DNA of 64,000 nucleotides from an uncultured Christensenellaceae bacterium (GTDB taxonomy: Bacteria; Bacillota; Clostridia; Christensenellales; Borkfalkiaceae): NCBI GenBank assembly GCA_910588645.1, contig CAJUOY010000009.1, positions 9,974 through 73,973 on the forward strand, written 5' to 3'. Under the pieces are notes generated by a model. That model did no database searches. It was not told where the DNA came from and saw only the letters and a list, made by a program, of their open reading frames with translations. The position numbers and the translations under genes are program-made. Of the stretch, positions 26,163 through 34,980 are shown one piece after another; the first letter of the stretch is position 1, and every line of letters begins with the position of its first letter.

Positions 26163-26195
26163 TTTAAGCGGCCGCACTTGATGCAACCGCTTAAA
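26163..26195 (-). terminator. Intrinsic terminator after the transglutaminase-like gene
   Basis: TTTAAGCGG and CCGCTTAAA form a 9-bp stem with a 15-nt loop, followed on the minus strand by TTTTTCTCTT. Confidence 0.7.
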
Positions 26196-26213
26196 CTGTC
26201 CGCTTATTTTGTT

Positions 26214-29200
26214 TTATTTATTTTTTTTACGTATTATAAGTACGGGAACCGCTACCGCGACTGTTACTATCGCAACGGAGGCAATCACAATGCCTACAAT
26301 GAGCAATACGTTATTGTCATCGGAGCCCTGACCTATATCTGTATCACCGCCGGGTTTCACGGAACCCTGGTTATTATCGCCGTCGGGATTTTCTTCACCA
26401 CCGCCGGGATTATCGGGATCGGGATTTTCTTCGCCACCGCCGGGATTATCGGGATCGGGATTTTCTTCGCCGCCGCCGGGATTATCGGGATCGGGATTTT
26501 CTTCGCCGCCGCCGGGATTATCGGGATCGGGATTTTCTTCGCCGCTGCCGGGATTATTGGGAACGCTTGCATCCTGATCGGGTTTAAAGAAACCGGGGCT
26601 TTGAACAGCTTCCTGAACTACTCTCACAGGCTCGGTAAATTCCATTTCCTTTTCTTCGTAACGCTGAGCAGCTTCTTCGGAAATATATCTGATTTCAATT
26701 TCGTTGTTATCGGAAAGCTCGTCGTAAGTAACGGTAAGTTTGCCGTCTACTATTCTGTTGCTTACATCAACGCCGTTAAGCTGAACGCTGAAAATTTTAT
26801 ATCCTTCATCGGGCTGAATTGTGTATGTGTAGCTTTTACCCTGTTTAAGCGTACGTATCTGACCATCTTCATTGGTAAGCTTGCCGCCCTTACCTTCGAT
26901 GCTTGCATATACGGTCTTATCCTGCGACGCAACGGTGTCGGAATCAAGTACCGCAACCATATAGGGCGAGAAGCTTGTAACAGTAGCTACAATACCGAGT
27001 TTGGTAACTACGCAGGGAACTTCTTCTATTATGTAAGTATCCGTTTCCTTAATGTGTTTACGGTGATAAAGCTTGAAAGTAACGCCTTCCTTGTCGGGAC
27101 CGTAACCTTCGGGGAATCCAAGCGCGATCTTAACGTAGCTTCCGTCGGGAATTTTAGGATACTTACCGCAAATCTGCAAGTTTATATCGTAAGTTTCGCT
27201 TGTCTTAATTTCATCTTTCTTTACGCCGAGTTCGCTGTCGATCTTATCGAACATATCGTCTTCGGTCTTGTCACTGACGTTGTTTACAACCAACATCATT
27301 TGGCTTCTTTCCTGCTCGGAGAAAGTGCTGTTGCCCTCTTCGTCCTTAAAGTCCATTGCCGATAAGTCGGAGTTATCCAAAAGAGTAGGCTGTGCGCAAC
27401 AATCCACGTAAAGTCTTCCGTCATAATTGAAAACTTTGGGACAAGCATAGTATGCTCTCGAGAAACAGTGACTGAGGTGATTGGGAGTCTTATTGGAAGT
27501 ATAAGTTTCTGTTATAAGATTGCCGTCCTCATCATACTGCTTGTTGCCATTTTCATCATATAAGGGGCGCTGTTTTTCCTCTGACGAACCGACGTTGGAG
27601 AAATAGAAGTTGTAGGTTTCCATATTATGCTCATACATAAGGCTGGGCATAAATTTGAATCTCAAAGTTCTGCTACCCACAAGTTCAACCATAGTTCCGC
27701 TTTCATCCAAAGGCAGGAACTTAGCATATTCGTATATGTTTTTGGAATGCTTAGCTATAAAAGAAACTCCGATGGGCTGACTTTTATCCAATATCTGCAA
27801 ATCTTCGTCATAAGTAACTTCATAAATCTGCGCATATTTTTCAGCCATAATTACCTTTTCGCTGTTGCGATCCAACATACCGTCGTTTATGGTTAATCCT
27901 TGCTGATGCGAAGGATTGGAAGAAACAACGTAGGGAGCGGCCGTATACGTTCCGAAGATTTCATTTTCAATGAGATCGGATATAGCAGACATCTTTTCGC
28001 CGGGATCCACATCGTTTTCACTGTAATAAAGGTTGAATCCAAAATGAATGTCAGGTTTGTCGGGATGATAATCGATATCCGGGCCCTCTTCCATTATAGC
28101 ATACTGAGCATAGAGATTGCTTGCATTACCGGGGAAGGAAGCCTGATAGCCGTCGTCATTAATCGCAGGGAACATTTCCATCTCTATCATGGTAGTAATA
28201 CTCGACCAGGGAGTCCATGTAAGTTCGGTTTCACCGGTCTTATAATACGCGTAACGAACGGCAAGGTGCAAATTGTCCTCTTCGTACAATTTCATAGGGC
28301 TCTTTCCGTTATAGCTTACCGTCTCCACGGTTACGTAAACGGGCTGACCGTTTTGATCGATTTCACCGTTTTCCATATATTCGATGCTGTAAGTTATACC
28401 ATTGGACTTGCTCGTGCAACCGTAGTTATATTTAGAGATCTCAGGGTATTTAAGTTCGTAACCGGACGAAGAAATGACGCCGTCCGTAATATGATTGGCT
28501 TTTTCATTGTATTCGCCCATAATCATATATTTGTTCTTGTTGACGGAACTGCTGTTCCATGTTACGTCAAGAGAGTACCATCTGCCCCCATCCACGGTCG
28601 TATCGTCTTCTTCGGCAATAACGGCAAAAGCAGCGGCTTCGGGCTCGCTCTCGTCAACGGGATCTGCAAGCCAAATGTAGTTCCAAGCGTGATTTTCACC
28701 CTTGTCGACTCTTTCACCTTTGGAATTCCTGGCAACACTGTAACCGTTGATTACAAGGCACGGAATGCCGAGCTTATCCATAACCGACTTGTATGCGCGT
28801 GAGAAACCGTCGCAAACAGCCTTATTGATAACAAGCGCGCCGTAAGCGGTATGTATGGAAGCCGCGCTACTCGTTTCAACGCCAGTCTCCAAATAATCGT
28901 TGAGAGCGCCGTAGTCGTACTCTACGTTCCCAGCAAGATAACTGTTGACGTATCTTGCCATAAGAACTTCCCTTGCTGTACCGAACTTGTCGGCGTTAGC
29001 GTAGGCTATAGCTTCCGAAGCAATTTCATTTATTTTTGCATTGTATTCGGAAATAGCTTCATTTACGTCAGACGCGGACGTGAAACCGCTGTCGTAATAA
29101 AGATTAGCCTCGCGGCCGCTGTCGATATAAGCGGAATAAACTCCCGCTCTGCTGCGGGCCGCGCTTATAGTCATCTTATAAAAGTCTATGTAGAACAGCT

Positions 29201-29582
29201 CGGGGTGGTCGGTGAGGAACGCGTCGCGTCCTGCGCTGAACGCCTTGGGGATGGTGAGATCGCCGTCCTCTACCCATTTTTTAATTTCATCCGATGTAGC
29301 AAGGCCGTTGTCGTTAAGAGAATACTCTACCTTACCGTCAATGAAATCGCCGTCTTTAAGCATCTTATCAAAAGCTTCATAGAATTTTTTTGCGAGAGTG
29401 TACTCTTTACCTTCCGCATCCGTAAGTCCGTCATAGAAATACGTGGACGCAATAGTTTTTTCGTACTCCGTCTGAGCAAATGCAGTATGTCCGCTAAACG
29501 CCTTAATACCGCCCGCACAGAGGGTCAACGCGTATGCCGCAGTGATACCTACGGTCGCAATGCGTTTTGTTAATGATTTCAT
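26214..29582 (-). CDS. Large surface protein with transglutaminase-like domain
   Basis: A 1122-residue secreted, membrane-anchored protein. After a signal peptide (about 1-35) comes a region of ~200 residues, then a transglutaminase-like core with the expected triad order: Cys in NKAVCDGFSRAYK, His in GENHAWNYIWL and Asp in WYSLDVTWN. Such domains act as cysteine peptidases or cross-linkers on cell walls. A long unassigned beta-rich middle follows, then 12-residue repeats rich in Gly, Glu, Asn, Pro and Asp encoded by 26385-26564, one transmembrane helix and a basic RKKNK end. The ATG at 29582 has GGAGG 4 nt upstream; the longer upstream frame is rejected. Confidence 0.82.
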   Translation of the reverse strand: MKSLTKRIATVGITAAYALTLCAGGIKAFSGHTAFAQTEYEKTIASTYFYDGLTDAEGKEYTLAKKFYEAFDKMLKDGDFIDGKVEYSLNDNGLATSDEIKKWVEDGDLTIPKAFSAGRDAFLTDHPELFYIDFYKMTISAARSRAGVYSAYIDSGREANLYYDSGFTSASDVNEAISEYNAKINEIASEAIAYANADKFGTAREVLMARYVNSYLAGNVEYDYGALNDYLETGVETSSAASIHTAYGALVINKAVCDGFSRAYKSVMDKLGIPCLVINGYSVARNSKGERVDKGENHAWNYIWLADPVDESEPEAAAFAVIAEEDDTTVDGGRWYSLDVTWNSSSVNKNKYMIMGEYNEKANHITDGVISSSGYELKYPEISKYNYGCTSKSNGITYSIEYMENGEIDQNGQPVYVTVETVSYNGKSPMKLYEEDNLHLAVRYAYYKTGETELTWTPWSSITTMIEMEMFPAINDDGYQASFPGNASNLYAQYAIMEEGPDIDYHPDKPDIHFGFNLYYSENDVDPGEKMSAISDLIENEIFGTYTAAPYVVSSNPSHQQGLTINDGMLDRNSEKVIMAEKYAQIYEVTYDEDLQILDKSQPIGVSFIAKHSKNIYEYAKFLPLDESGTMVELVGSRTLRFKFMPSLMYEHNMETYNFYFSNVGSSEEKQRPLYDENGNKQYDEDGNLITETYTSNKTPNHLSHCFSRAYYACPKVFNYDGRLYVDCCAQPTLLDNSDLSAMDFKDEEGNSTFSEQERSQMMLVVNNVSDKTEDDMFDKIDSELGVKKDEIKTSETYDINLQICGKYPKIPDGSYVKIALGFPEGYGPDKEGVTFKLYHRKHIKETDTYIIEEVPCVVTKLGIVATVTSFSPYMVAVLDSDTVASQDKTVYASIEGKGGKLTNEDGQIRTLKQGKSYTYTIQPDEGYKIFSVQLNGVDVSNRIVDGKLTVTYDELSDNNEIEIRYISEEAAQRYEEKEMEFTEPVRVVQEAVQSPGFFKPDQDASVPNNPGSGEENPDPDNPGGGEENPDPDNPGGGEENPDPDNPGGGEENPDPDNPGGGEENPDGDNNQGSVKPGGDTDIGQGSDDNNVLLIVGIVIASVAIVTVAVAVPVLIIRKKNK
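26385..26564 (-). repeat. 36-bp in-frame tandem repeat (about 5 units)
   Basis: Five consecutive 36-bp units begin at 26385, 26421, 26457, 26493 and 26529, nearly identical with a few third-position changes; the last is the most diverged. Each encodes the 12-residue unit NPDPDNPGGGEE. The repeat probably forms an extended stalk that lifts the protein through the cell wall, and copy number is likely to vary between strains. Confidence 0.9.
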
Positions 29583-29612
29583 AAAACCTCCAAAAATCAT
29601 TGTGATGTAATA

Positions 29613-29641
29613 TTTATAGCCTAACGTATTTTTTTTGTCAA
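29613..29641 (-). promoter_or_regulatory. Promoter of the transglutaminase-like gene
   Basis: On the minus strand: TTGACA (29641-29636), a 17-nt spacer, TATAAA (29618-29613). A second TTGACA lies about 25 bp further upstream and might form a tandem promoter. Confidence 0.72.
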
Positions 29642-29920
29642 GTAAATTAATTCACTTTTTAATTTTTGTCAATATATTGCGCTAAATTCTAATTTATATA
29701 CAATATATGGAAAAATATATTATTTTTGCAGTTTTTTAGAGCGAATTAATTGAAACAAATTAACATTTTTTTATAAAAATTAAAGCAACACGGTAAAAAA
29801 TGCCTGGCAAGAAATTTAAAACGGCGTAAAAAAACGATAAAATAAGAAAATCACGGCACAAGAGGCGCATATATATAATATGGTATATATAGAAAAATGT
29901 TTACCAAGTTTTTTTACAAT
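29642..29920. other. AT-rich intergenic stretch without a gene
   Basis: Nothing resembling a coding frame or a stable structure was seen between the minus-strand promoter near 29640 and the plus-strand promoter at 29925. It is very AT-rich, with runs of A and T that could help promoter activity on both sides. Confidence 0.5.
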
Positions 29921-29924
29921 ACGC

Positions 29925-29954
29925 TTGACACGCGCATATGAATATTGTTAATAT
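29925..29954 (+). promoter_or_regulatory. Promoter of the second Mn2+ riboswitch
   Basis: TTGACA (29925-29930), an 18-nt spacer, TAATAT (29949-29954), about 25 nt before the riboswitch. Confidence 0.65.
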
Positions 29955-29978
29955 GAATACATAAAACTAAATAATGTC

Positions 29979-30108
29979 CTTAAAAGGGAGTAGAATGCGT
30001 TAATATAACGTGCGCTATCCGTCAATACAGTATGCTGCATACTCGGTAACGCTTAAATTTCGAGACTTTTACTGAATTACATATTCGGTAAAGGTCTTTT
30101 TGTTTTTT
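29979..30108 (+). promoter_or_regulatory. yybP-ykoY (Mn2+) riboswitch with terminator switch
   Basis: TAAAAGGGAGTAG (29981-29993) opens the aptamer and GAGACTTTTA (CTTTTA at 30066-30071) closes it, pairing TAAAAG with CTTTTA as P1. The closing strand also forms the 5' arm of a 15-bp terminator (30063-30077 with 30083-30097) followed by TTTTTGTTTTTT. The layout is the same as at 7241-7350, with little sequence identity in the middle, so this is a second independent copy of the class. Ligand binding should turn the downstream genes on. Confidence 0.82.
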
Positions 30109-30118
30109 GGAGGTAATT

Positions 30119-31090
30119 TTGTTTCTTAACGTTCTTTTGCTGATAATGGGAATGATCTTGCTCATCAAGGGCGCGGACTGGTTTGTAAGCGGTTCAAGTA
30201 ATATAGCCAAGGCGCTGAAAATACCTTCGCTTATTATAGGTCTTACACTTGTGTCTATGGGTACAAGCGCGCCCGAAGCTTCAGTAAGTATAAACAGCGC
30301 AGTCAACGGAATGAACGACCTTAGCTTAGGCAACGTAGTAGGCTCGAATATTTTCAACACTCTCTTAATTCTCGGTGTAAGCTCGCTCATTATACCGCTT
30401 TCGGTAAGCAAGGATGTAAAGAAGTTCGACCTGCCGCTTATGATCGGTTTCTACGGCGCTTTACTCCTGTTCGCTTTCTTGATAACGCCGCTGAAAATAG
30501 ACGTATACGAATCGGCCGCTCTGCTCGCTATGTTCGTCGGATATACAGTTTTTCTTATATTGCGCTCGAAGAAAGCAACCGGCCTTATTCTTGAAAACGG
30601 TATAAATGCGACGACAGAAAAAGCCGAAACCGAAAAAAGAACGCCGGTTTGGTTGAGCATAATTTTATCCGTTTCCGGACTTGCGGGAATTATTTTCGGC
30701 GGAGATCTGGTAGTCGACAGCGCGGCCGAGATTGCAAAATTCTTGGGAATGAGCGAAGCTTTGGTCGGGCTTACTATCGTTGCGATAGGCACTTCACTAC
30801 CGGAATTGGTTACAAGCGTTGTCGCCTGCATTAAAAAGGAGAACGACATAGCCGTAGGCAACGTAATAGGTTCGAATATATTCAATATTATTTTTATACT
30901 CGGCCTCTCCTCCACCATCAGCAATCTCACACTCGATTGGGCGATCTTTACGGATATAGCGGTTATGCTTGTCGCAGGAATTTTAGTTTTGCTTATCGCT
31001 CTGTTTTCGGGAAAAACAAAAAAATGGCAGGGCGCTATTATGGTGTTGCTATATATAGGCTATATTATCTATATAATAATCAGAAATTAA
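30119..31090 (+). CDS. CaCA-family cation antiporter, second copy
   Basis: A 323-residue protein with the two inverted alpha repeats of CaCA antiporters: SMGTSAPEASVSI with GNVVGSNIFNTLLILG, and AIGTSLPELVTSV with GNVIGSNIFNIIFILG. It is shorter than the copy at 6088-7146 because the central loop is reduced. It starts with a TTG (30119) with GGAGG 5 nt upstream; an in-frame TTG at 30107 lies across that site and is rejected. A Mn2+ riboswitch in the leader predicts Mn2+ export. The Na/Pi gene follows 19 bp downstream in the same transcript. Confidence 0.87.
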   Translation: MFLNVLLLIMGMILLIKGADWFVSGSSNIAKALKIPSLIIGLTLVSMGTSAPEASVSINSAVNGMNDLSLGNVVGSNIFNTLLILGVSSLIIPLSVSKDVKKFDLPLMIGFYGALLLFAFLITPLKIDVYESAALLAMFVGYTVFLILRSKKATGLILENGINATTEKAETEKRTPVWLSIILSVSGLAGIIFGGDLVVDSAAEIAKFLGMSEALVGLTIVAIGTSLPELVTSVVACIKKENDIAVGNVIGSNIFNIIFILGLSSTISNLTLDWAIFTDIAVMLVAGILVLLIALFSGKTKKWQGAIMVLLYIGYIIYIIIRN

Positions 31091-31109
31091 TTTAAGGAGA
31101 AAAACTTTT

Positions 31110-32777
31110 ATGAACGCAGCGGAAATCGCAACTTCTATACTCACCCTTATTGCAGGCGTAGGAATTTTTTTGATAGCCTGTACTATGATGAGTTCCAATC
31201 TGGAAGCGCTTGGAAGCAGAAAGCTTAAATCGCTTTTTTCCAAGGTGTCCAAAAGCAAAATTTTAGGCGTCGGCGTTGGCGCGGCAATCACGGCCGTGAT
31301 ACAGAGTTCCAGCGCAACCTCGGTTATGGTGATAGGCTTTGTCAACGCAGGAATAATTACGTTGGCACAGGCGGCGACCGTAATTTTCGGCGCGAATATC
31401 GGTACGACAATTACGGGGCAAATTGTAGCTTTAGGTTTGTTCGGATCGGGCGCAGTCTCGACCTCGGTAATATTTGCCGCGTTTGCGGGCATAGGAGCGT
31501 TTATACTTGCCTTTGCAAAGCAGGACAAGCTGAGAAAAATTGGCGGCATCACAGCTGGGTTCGGTATGCTGTTTGCAGGGCTGTCAATGATGAGCGGCGC
31601 GATGTCATACTTTTCCGAACTTGAATCGGTGAAGAATTTCCTCGCCCAATTTGAAAATCCGCTGCTCCTTGTCCTCATAGGCGCTATTTTTACCGCCGTA
31701 GTTCAAAGTTCGTCGGTAATGACTTCTATGGCTATTACAATGGTAGTCACGGGACTTATAAGTTTAAATCAGGGCATCTACATCACTATGGGCGCAAACA
31801 TAGGTACGTGCGTCACTGCGCTCATAGCAGGACTTGCAAGCACTAAAAATGCAAAGCGCACAGCTATGATACATCTGATATTCAATGTGAGCGGCGTTGT
31901 AATATTTATGCTAATAGGTCTGTTTATGCGCTTAGGCGGCGTGGATTACGGATATGTATTCGAAACGATATTCCCGCACGCTCCGCAAATTCAACTGGCT
32001 ATGTTCCATACAATATTCAATTTTATCACCGTGTTGATAGTCATACCTCTGACAAACCCGCTTGTTAAGCTTGTCGCAAAAATAATACCCGACTCCAAGG
32101 ACAACAAAAAAAGCGCGGACGAACCGCACTTCAAGTTCATAGAAGAACATATGTTACGCACCCCGCCTATTGCGGTCCAGCAAATCAAAAACGAAATAAT
32201 AGAAATGTCCGAAACCGCGATCGTCAACTTTTATTCCGCCTGTGAAATTATATGCACGCTCGATTATAAGAACGTGGAATTATTCCGCAACCGCGAAAAG
32301 CAGTTGAATTTTCTGAATAAGGAACTTTCCGCCATTATTGCAAAGCTACTAAGAGAAGATCTGGACGAAAAGGACAGAATTTATCTTACTACCGCCATAA
32401 GGACAATAACCGATCTGGAACGCGTAGGCGATTACTCGGAAAATATCGTCGAGGACGCCGATAAACTGAAAGAAGCAAACGCAGAATTTTCCCAAACGGC
32501 GATCGAAGAAATTCAGGAACTCAAAGAGATTATAAGAAAGCTTTACGGGGAAGTAATGACCGCATACAAAAACAACGATAAATCCGCCCTTGAAAACGCC
32601 TATAAATTCGAGGACGAAATAGACGATATTTCAGACAATATGGCGCGCAACCACGTAGACAGACTCAGCAACGGAGAATGCACTGCCGCTGTCGGAACGC
32701 AATACCTCTCCCTTTCTGTAAACGCCGAAAGGATTGCAGATCATTTTATTAACGTGGCCCGCACTATAAAAATATAA
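31110..32777 (+). CDS. Na/Pi cotransporter family protein with PhoU-like domain
   Basis: A 555-residue protein. The N-terminal ~315 residues are a duplicated Na/Pi cotransporter (NptA/PNaS) domain with the inverted QSSSATS (about 68-74) and QSSSVMTS motifs. The C-terminal ~200 residues are helical and PhoU-like (RTITDLERVGDYSENI, then AERIADHFINVARTI). It should carry phosphate with Na+ coupling, either inward or outward. It sits behind the Mn2+ riboswitch together with the antiporter, so it may belong to the Mn2+ response. AAGGAG lies upstream of the ATG with a long spacer. Confidence 0.88.
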   Translation: MNAAEIATSILTLIAGVGIFLIACTMMSSNLEALGSRKLKSLFSKVSKSKILGVGVGAAITAVIQSSSATSVMVIGFVNAGIITLAQAATVIFGANIGTTITGQIVALGLFGSGAVSTSVIFAAFAGIGAFILAFAKQDKLRKIGGITAGFGMLFAGLSMMSGAMSYFSELESVKNFLAQFENPLLLVLIGAIFTAVVQSSSVMTSMAITMVVTGLISLNQGIYITMGANIGTCVTALIAGLASTKNAKRTAMIHLIFNVSGVVIFMLIGLFMRLGGVDYGYVFETIFPHAPQIQLAMFHTIFNFITVLIVIPLTNPLVKLVAKIIPDSKDNKKSADEPHFKFIEEHMLRTPPIAVQQIKNEIIEMSETAIVNFYSACEIICTLDYKNVELFRNREKQLNFLNKELSAIIAKLLREDLDEKDRIYLTTAIRTITDLERVGDYSENIVEDADKLKEANAEFSQTAIEEIQELKEIIRKLYGEVMTAYKNNDKSALENAYKFEDEIDDISDNMARNHVDRLSNGECTAAVGTQYLSLSVNAERIADHFINVARTIKI

Positions 32778-32799
32778 AAAAGAAACCGACTTAATGAAA

Positions 32800-32823
32800 A
32801 TAAGACAGCGAAAGCTGTCTTAT
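32800..32823 (+). terminator. Intrinsic terminator
   Basis: ATAAGACAGC and GCTGTCTTAT form a 10-bp stem around a GAAA loop after the Na/Pi gene. Confidence 0.75.
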
Positions 32824-32828
32824 TTAAA

Positions 32829-32836
32829 TGGTGACC
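32829..32836 (-). repeat. Short match to the 3' end of tRNA-Glu
   Basis: TGGTGACC (GGTCACCA on the minus strand) repeats the acceptor end and CCA of the tRNA-Glu at 34981, next to a hairpin as at the other two copies. Eight bases alone could be chance. Confidence 0.3.
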
Positions 32837-32898
32837 AACATAATATCTAAACCGAAATGTCCCGATAAATTGAAATTTATCTATTGATATTGTATATG

Positions 32899-33615
32899 TC
32901 AACTTTTCCACGGTCTACTTTTACAAAGCCAACCGTGTTCTTGCCAATATTTGCAGTCAACCCCACCGTTTCCGTTTTTTTGTACTTTCTTTTGTATAAT
33001 GCGGCAAACTTTGAATTTGATTTTAGTTATAAGTTTCGTATGTGCAGGCTTTGCATAATTTATTTTTGCAAATTTTCGAGCAAGTTCATTTGTCTTATTT
33101 GTAAGGCTTTTACGTTTCTTTTCAGAAAGTTTATTCCAAACAATATCTTCCATAAGCGCACTGCTGAATGCTCCTATTTTTGATATCCCCCACCAAGACA
33201 AACTATGTTTTATATCTTTCGCAGATGATTTCGCACCTGCGCCAATACATTGCGTAATAATGACTGCACGTTTACCAAACATTTCGGGTGCAGGTCTGTG
33301 CGGCATCCAACGATAACCGAAATGGTCTAATAATGCTTTCATTGCACCTGTTGCATGCATAACGTAAGCAGGCGACGTCATAACGATTAAATCAGACTTT
33401 AAAAGCGATTTTTCGATAGCGTTTATATAGGAATAATCTTTACAAGCATCTTCTCCGCGCATAAAACAATTTGTACAGCCCACACAAAATGCAGGACAGT
33501 CTTTCGGCAAATAAAATTCAACTATATCTGCACCTTGAAAACTCTGCAAAAAAATCTCTTTCAAGCGATATGTAACGCCTTGTTTTTCAGTGCCGTTTAT
33601 TACTGCTATTTTCAT
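32899..33615 (-). CDS. Flavodoxin-like NAD(P)H-dependent FMN reductase family protein
   Basis: A 238-residue protein with a flavodoxin-like fold. The FMN phosphate loop region is MKIAVINGTEKQGVTYRLK, with CVGCTNCFMRGEDAC (about 48-62) and TSPAYVMHATGAMKALLDHFGYRW (residues ~80-103, the isoalloxazine loop). The four-cysteine CxxC...C segment suggests an added Fe-S or zinc site, as in iron-sulfur flavoproteins. GGAGAGG is 2 nt before the ATG. Codon use is more AT-rich than in the neighbours, and it lies between tRNA-Glu end repeats, so recent acquisition is likely. Confidence 0.82.
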   Translation of the reverse strand: MKIAVINGTEKQGVTYRLKEIFLQSFQGADIVEFYLPKDCPAFCVGCTNCFMRGEDACKDYSYINAIEKSLLKSDLIVMTSPAYVMHATGAMKALLDHFGYRWMPHRPAPEMFGKRAVIITQCIGAGAKSSAKDIKHSLSWWGISKIGAFSSALMEDIVWNKLSEKKRKSLTNKTNELARKFAKINYAKPAHTKLITKIKFKVCRIIQKKVQKNGNGGVDCKYWQEHGWLCKSRPWKS

Positions 33616-33793
33616 AACCTCTCCGCTAAATTACTGTTTATCGCACAATTTGAGTAAATTTATTTTAGCACAAACAATACGATTATTCAACCATATAACA
33701 CCGACAAAAGTAAAACGGCACTGTGGCGGGTGTTTGAATAAACGAGCGTACGGCAAATTCTGTGCGGGAATTTGTGCAACCGTTAGGTTGCAC

Positions 33794-33830
33794 AAAATAA
33801 AGGCAGTAGCTTTGCTACTGCCTTTATTTT
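33794..33830. terminator. Hairpin next to the tRNA-Glu end remnant
   Basis: A perfect 17-bp stem (AAAATAAAGGCAGTAGC with its complement) around TTT, touching the tRNA-like remnant. It can act as a terminator in both directions. Confidence 0.75.
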
Positions 33831-33860
33831 GGTGACCCTGCACCCAAGAAAGTCGAACCT
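33830..33860 (-). repeat. Remnant of a tRNA 3' end (attachment-site-like)
   Basis: TGGTGACCCTGC (33830-33841) is identical to the last 12 bases of the tRNA-Glu gene (34981-34992, complement GCAGGGTCACCA), and a T-loop-like TCGAACC follows at 33853-33859, 5 nt further than in the real tRNA. It has no 5' half. This looks like the duplicated end left by integration into a tRNA gene. Confidence 0.5.
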
Positions 33861-33869
33861 ATAAAATGG

Positions 33870-34709
33870 TTAAATATAATAAATAGTCAAATAGTAGTTA
33901 TGCCAAAGCCCAAAAGCAAATTCGGTATAAGTCGAAGATGAGATGTTACTCTCACTCAACGACGGGCGCGTCAAATAATAAGATGTTGAATTATAATTTT
34001 GAAATATGTGCCACATTACCACCAATTTACCCTTTCTCGTAGTAACGTGAGCTTTATATTGATAAGCCGCCAACTCATTTTCGGTTATGCCTGTTGTGTA
34101 ATATCTTTCAGCAAAATTTTTGCTATCAAAAAGATAAAAATACTCACAATCGGCAAAATCAGAACTCAATAAATTTAAAAGAGCAGTATTATCGTCAACA
34201 GTAATTTTTTCTTCACTGACACTTTCGATATCCGTAAGCTCAATAACCTTATAAATTACACCGACTTCGGTATCAAACGCCCCTTTCTCAGTAGCGATAG
34301 CGGTTATTTTTTCGTTAAGTTTGTCGTTTGTAGAAAGAACATAACGATTATTATCGACATTTATTCCGTTTAATGAAATTCCGTAAGAGTTTGCGCCTTG
34401 GCGTATCGTAAACGAAGTGTTGTTGCCAGGTGCAGGCGGTTCATTACCAAAATTAGTAAGTTTAGCGGTAAGTACCAAATTAACTATTTCGTCTATATTG
34501 CTTTTATCTTCAATAGTAAACTGAAAGCCGCCCTTTTTTCCGTTCTCGAACGAAACGTCTATTTTATCGCCACCCGATTGCATATCCGCATAGTATTCAA
34601 TATCAGTTATTGAATTTATTTGATTAGCCTTATCAGTACAGCCAGCAAACGCAAATAATGCTATACAAGTAATAGCCGATAATAAAAGCGCTAAAACCGT
34701 TTTTTTCAT
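33870..34709 (-). CDS. Lipoprotein of unknown function
   Basis: A 279-residue lipoprotein with signal peptide MKKTVLALLLSAITC and lipobox AFAGC. The mature part is acidic and beta-rich with no motif I recognise. The ATG at 34709 has AAGGGTG 7 nt upstream; an upstream in-frame start (34760) is not supported. It lies between a tRNA-Glu end remnant and the intact tRNA, with AT-rich codon use, and is probably cargo of an acquired segment. The gap 34710-34932 contains no recognisable gene. Confidence 0.65.
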   Translation of the reverse strand: MKKTVLALLLSAITCIALFAFAGCTDKANQINSITDIEYYADMQSGGDKIDVSFENGKKGGFQFTIEDKSNIDEIVNLVLTAKLTNFGNEPPAPGNNTSFTIRQGANSYGISLNGINVDNNRYVLSTNDKLNEKITAIATEKGAFDTEVGVIYKVIELTDIESVSEEKITVDDNTALLNLLSSDFADCEYFYLFDSKNFAERYYTTGITENELAAYQYKAHVTTRKGKLVVMWHIFQNYNSTSYYLTRPSLSESNISSSTYTEFAFGLWHNYYLTIYYI

Positions 34710-34932
34710 ATCATTACACCCTTTTTTGACTAGTATATCATACGCAAGCCTTTTTAGCAATAGTTTAATTATGATAAATACTTATTAAAATTGAAATGGC
34801 AGTTAGGCGTGAGCTTGTCTTGACAAGTAATTAAAGCGGTTTTAAGCATTGAAAAGTTAAAGCTGATATTTAATCTTAACGCATAAAGAAAAGCTGTAAA
34901 GCTTAAACTGCACGACTTAACGGCACAAAAAA

Positions 34933-34973
34933 ACAAAGCCGACTTTCCATAAATGTGAAAAGTTCGACTTTGT
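34933..34973 (-). terminator. Imperfect terminator hairpin after tRNA-Glu
   Basis: ACAAAGCCGACTTT pairs imperfectly with AAAGTTCGACTTTGT just downstream of the tRNA on the minus strand, followed by a T-rich run (TTTTTTTGTGCC). It is a plausible terminator. Confidence 0.6.
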
Positions 34974-34980
34974 TACTGAT

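Noticed and set aside
26385..26564. CRISPR array
   Set aside because: The 36-bp units are contiguous with no spacers and stay in frame with the surface-protein gene.
26357..26572. Repetitive 71-codon minus-strand frame (IIPAAAKKIP-like units)
   Set aside because: It is the out-of-frame reading of the 36-bp tandem repeat.
26178..27365. Long open frame of 395 codons on the plus strand opposite the transglutaminase-like gene
   Set aside because: It is low-complexity in the repeat region and mirrors a real minus-strand gene with a signal peptide, catalytic triad and ribosome site. No ribosome site or family motif supports it.
33631..33843. 70-residue minus-strand frame next to the tRNA-Glu remnant
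   Set aside because: It covers the perfect hairpin and the tRNA-like remnant, so it is probably a by-product of structured noncoding sequence.
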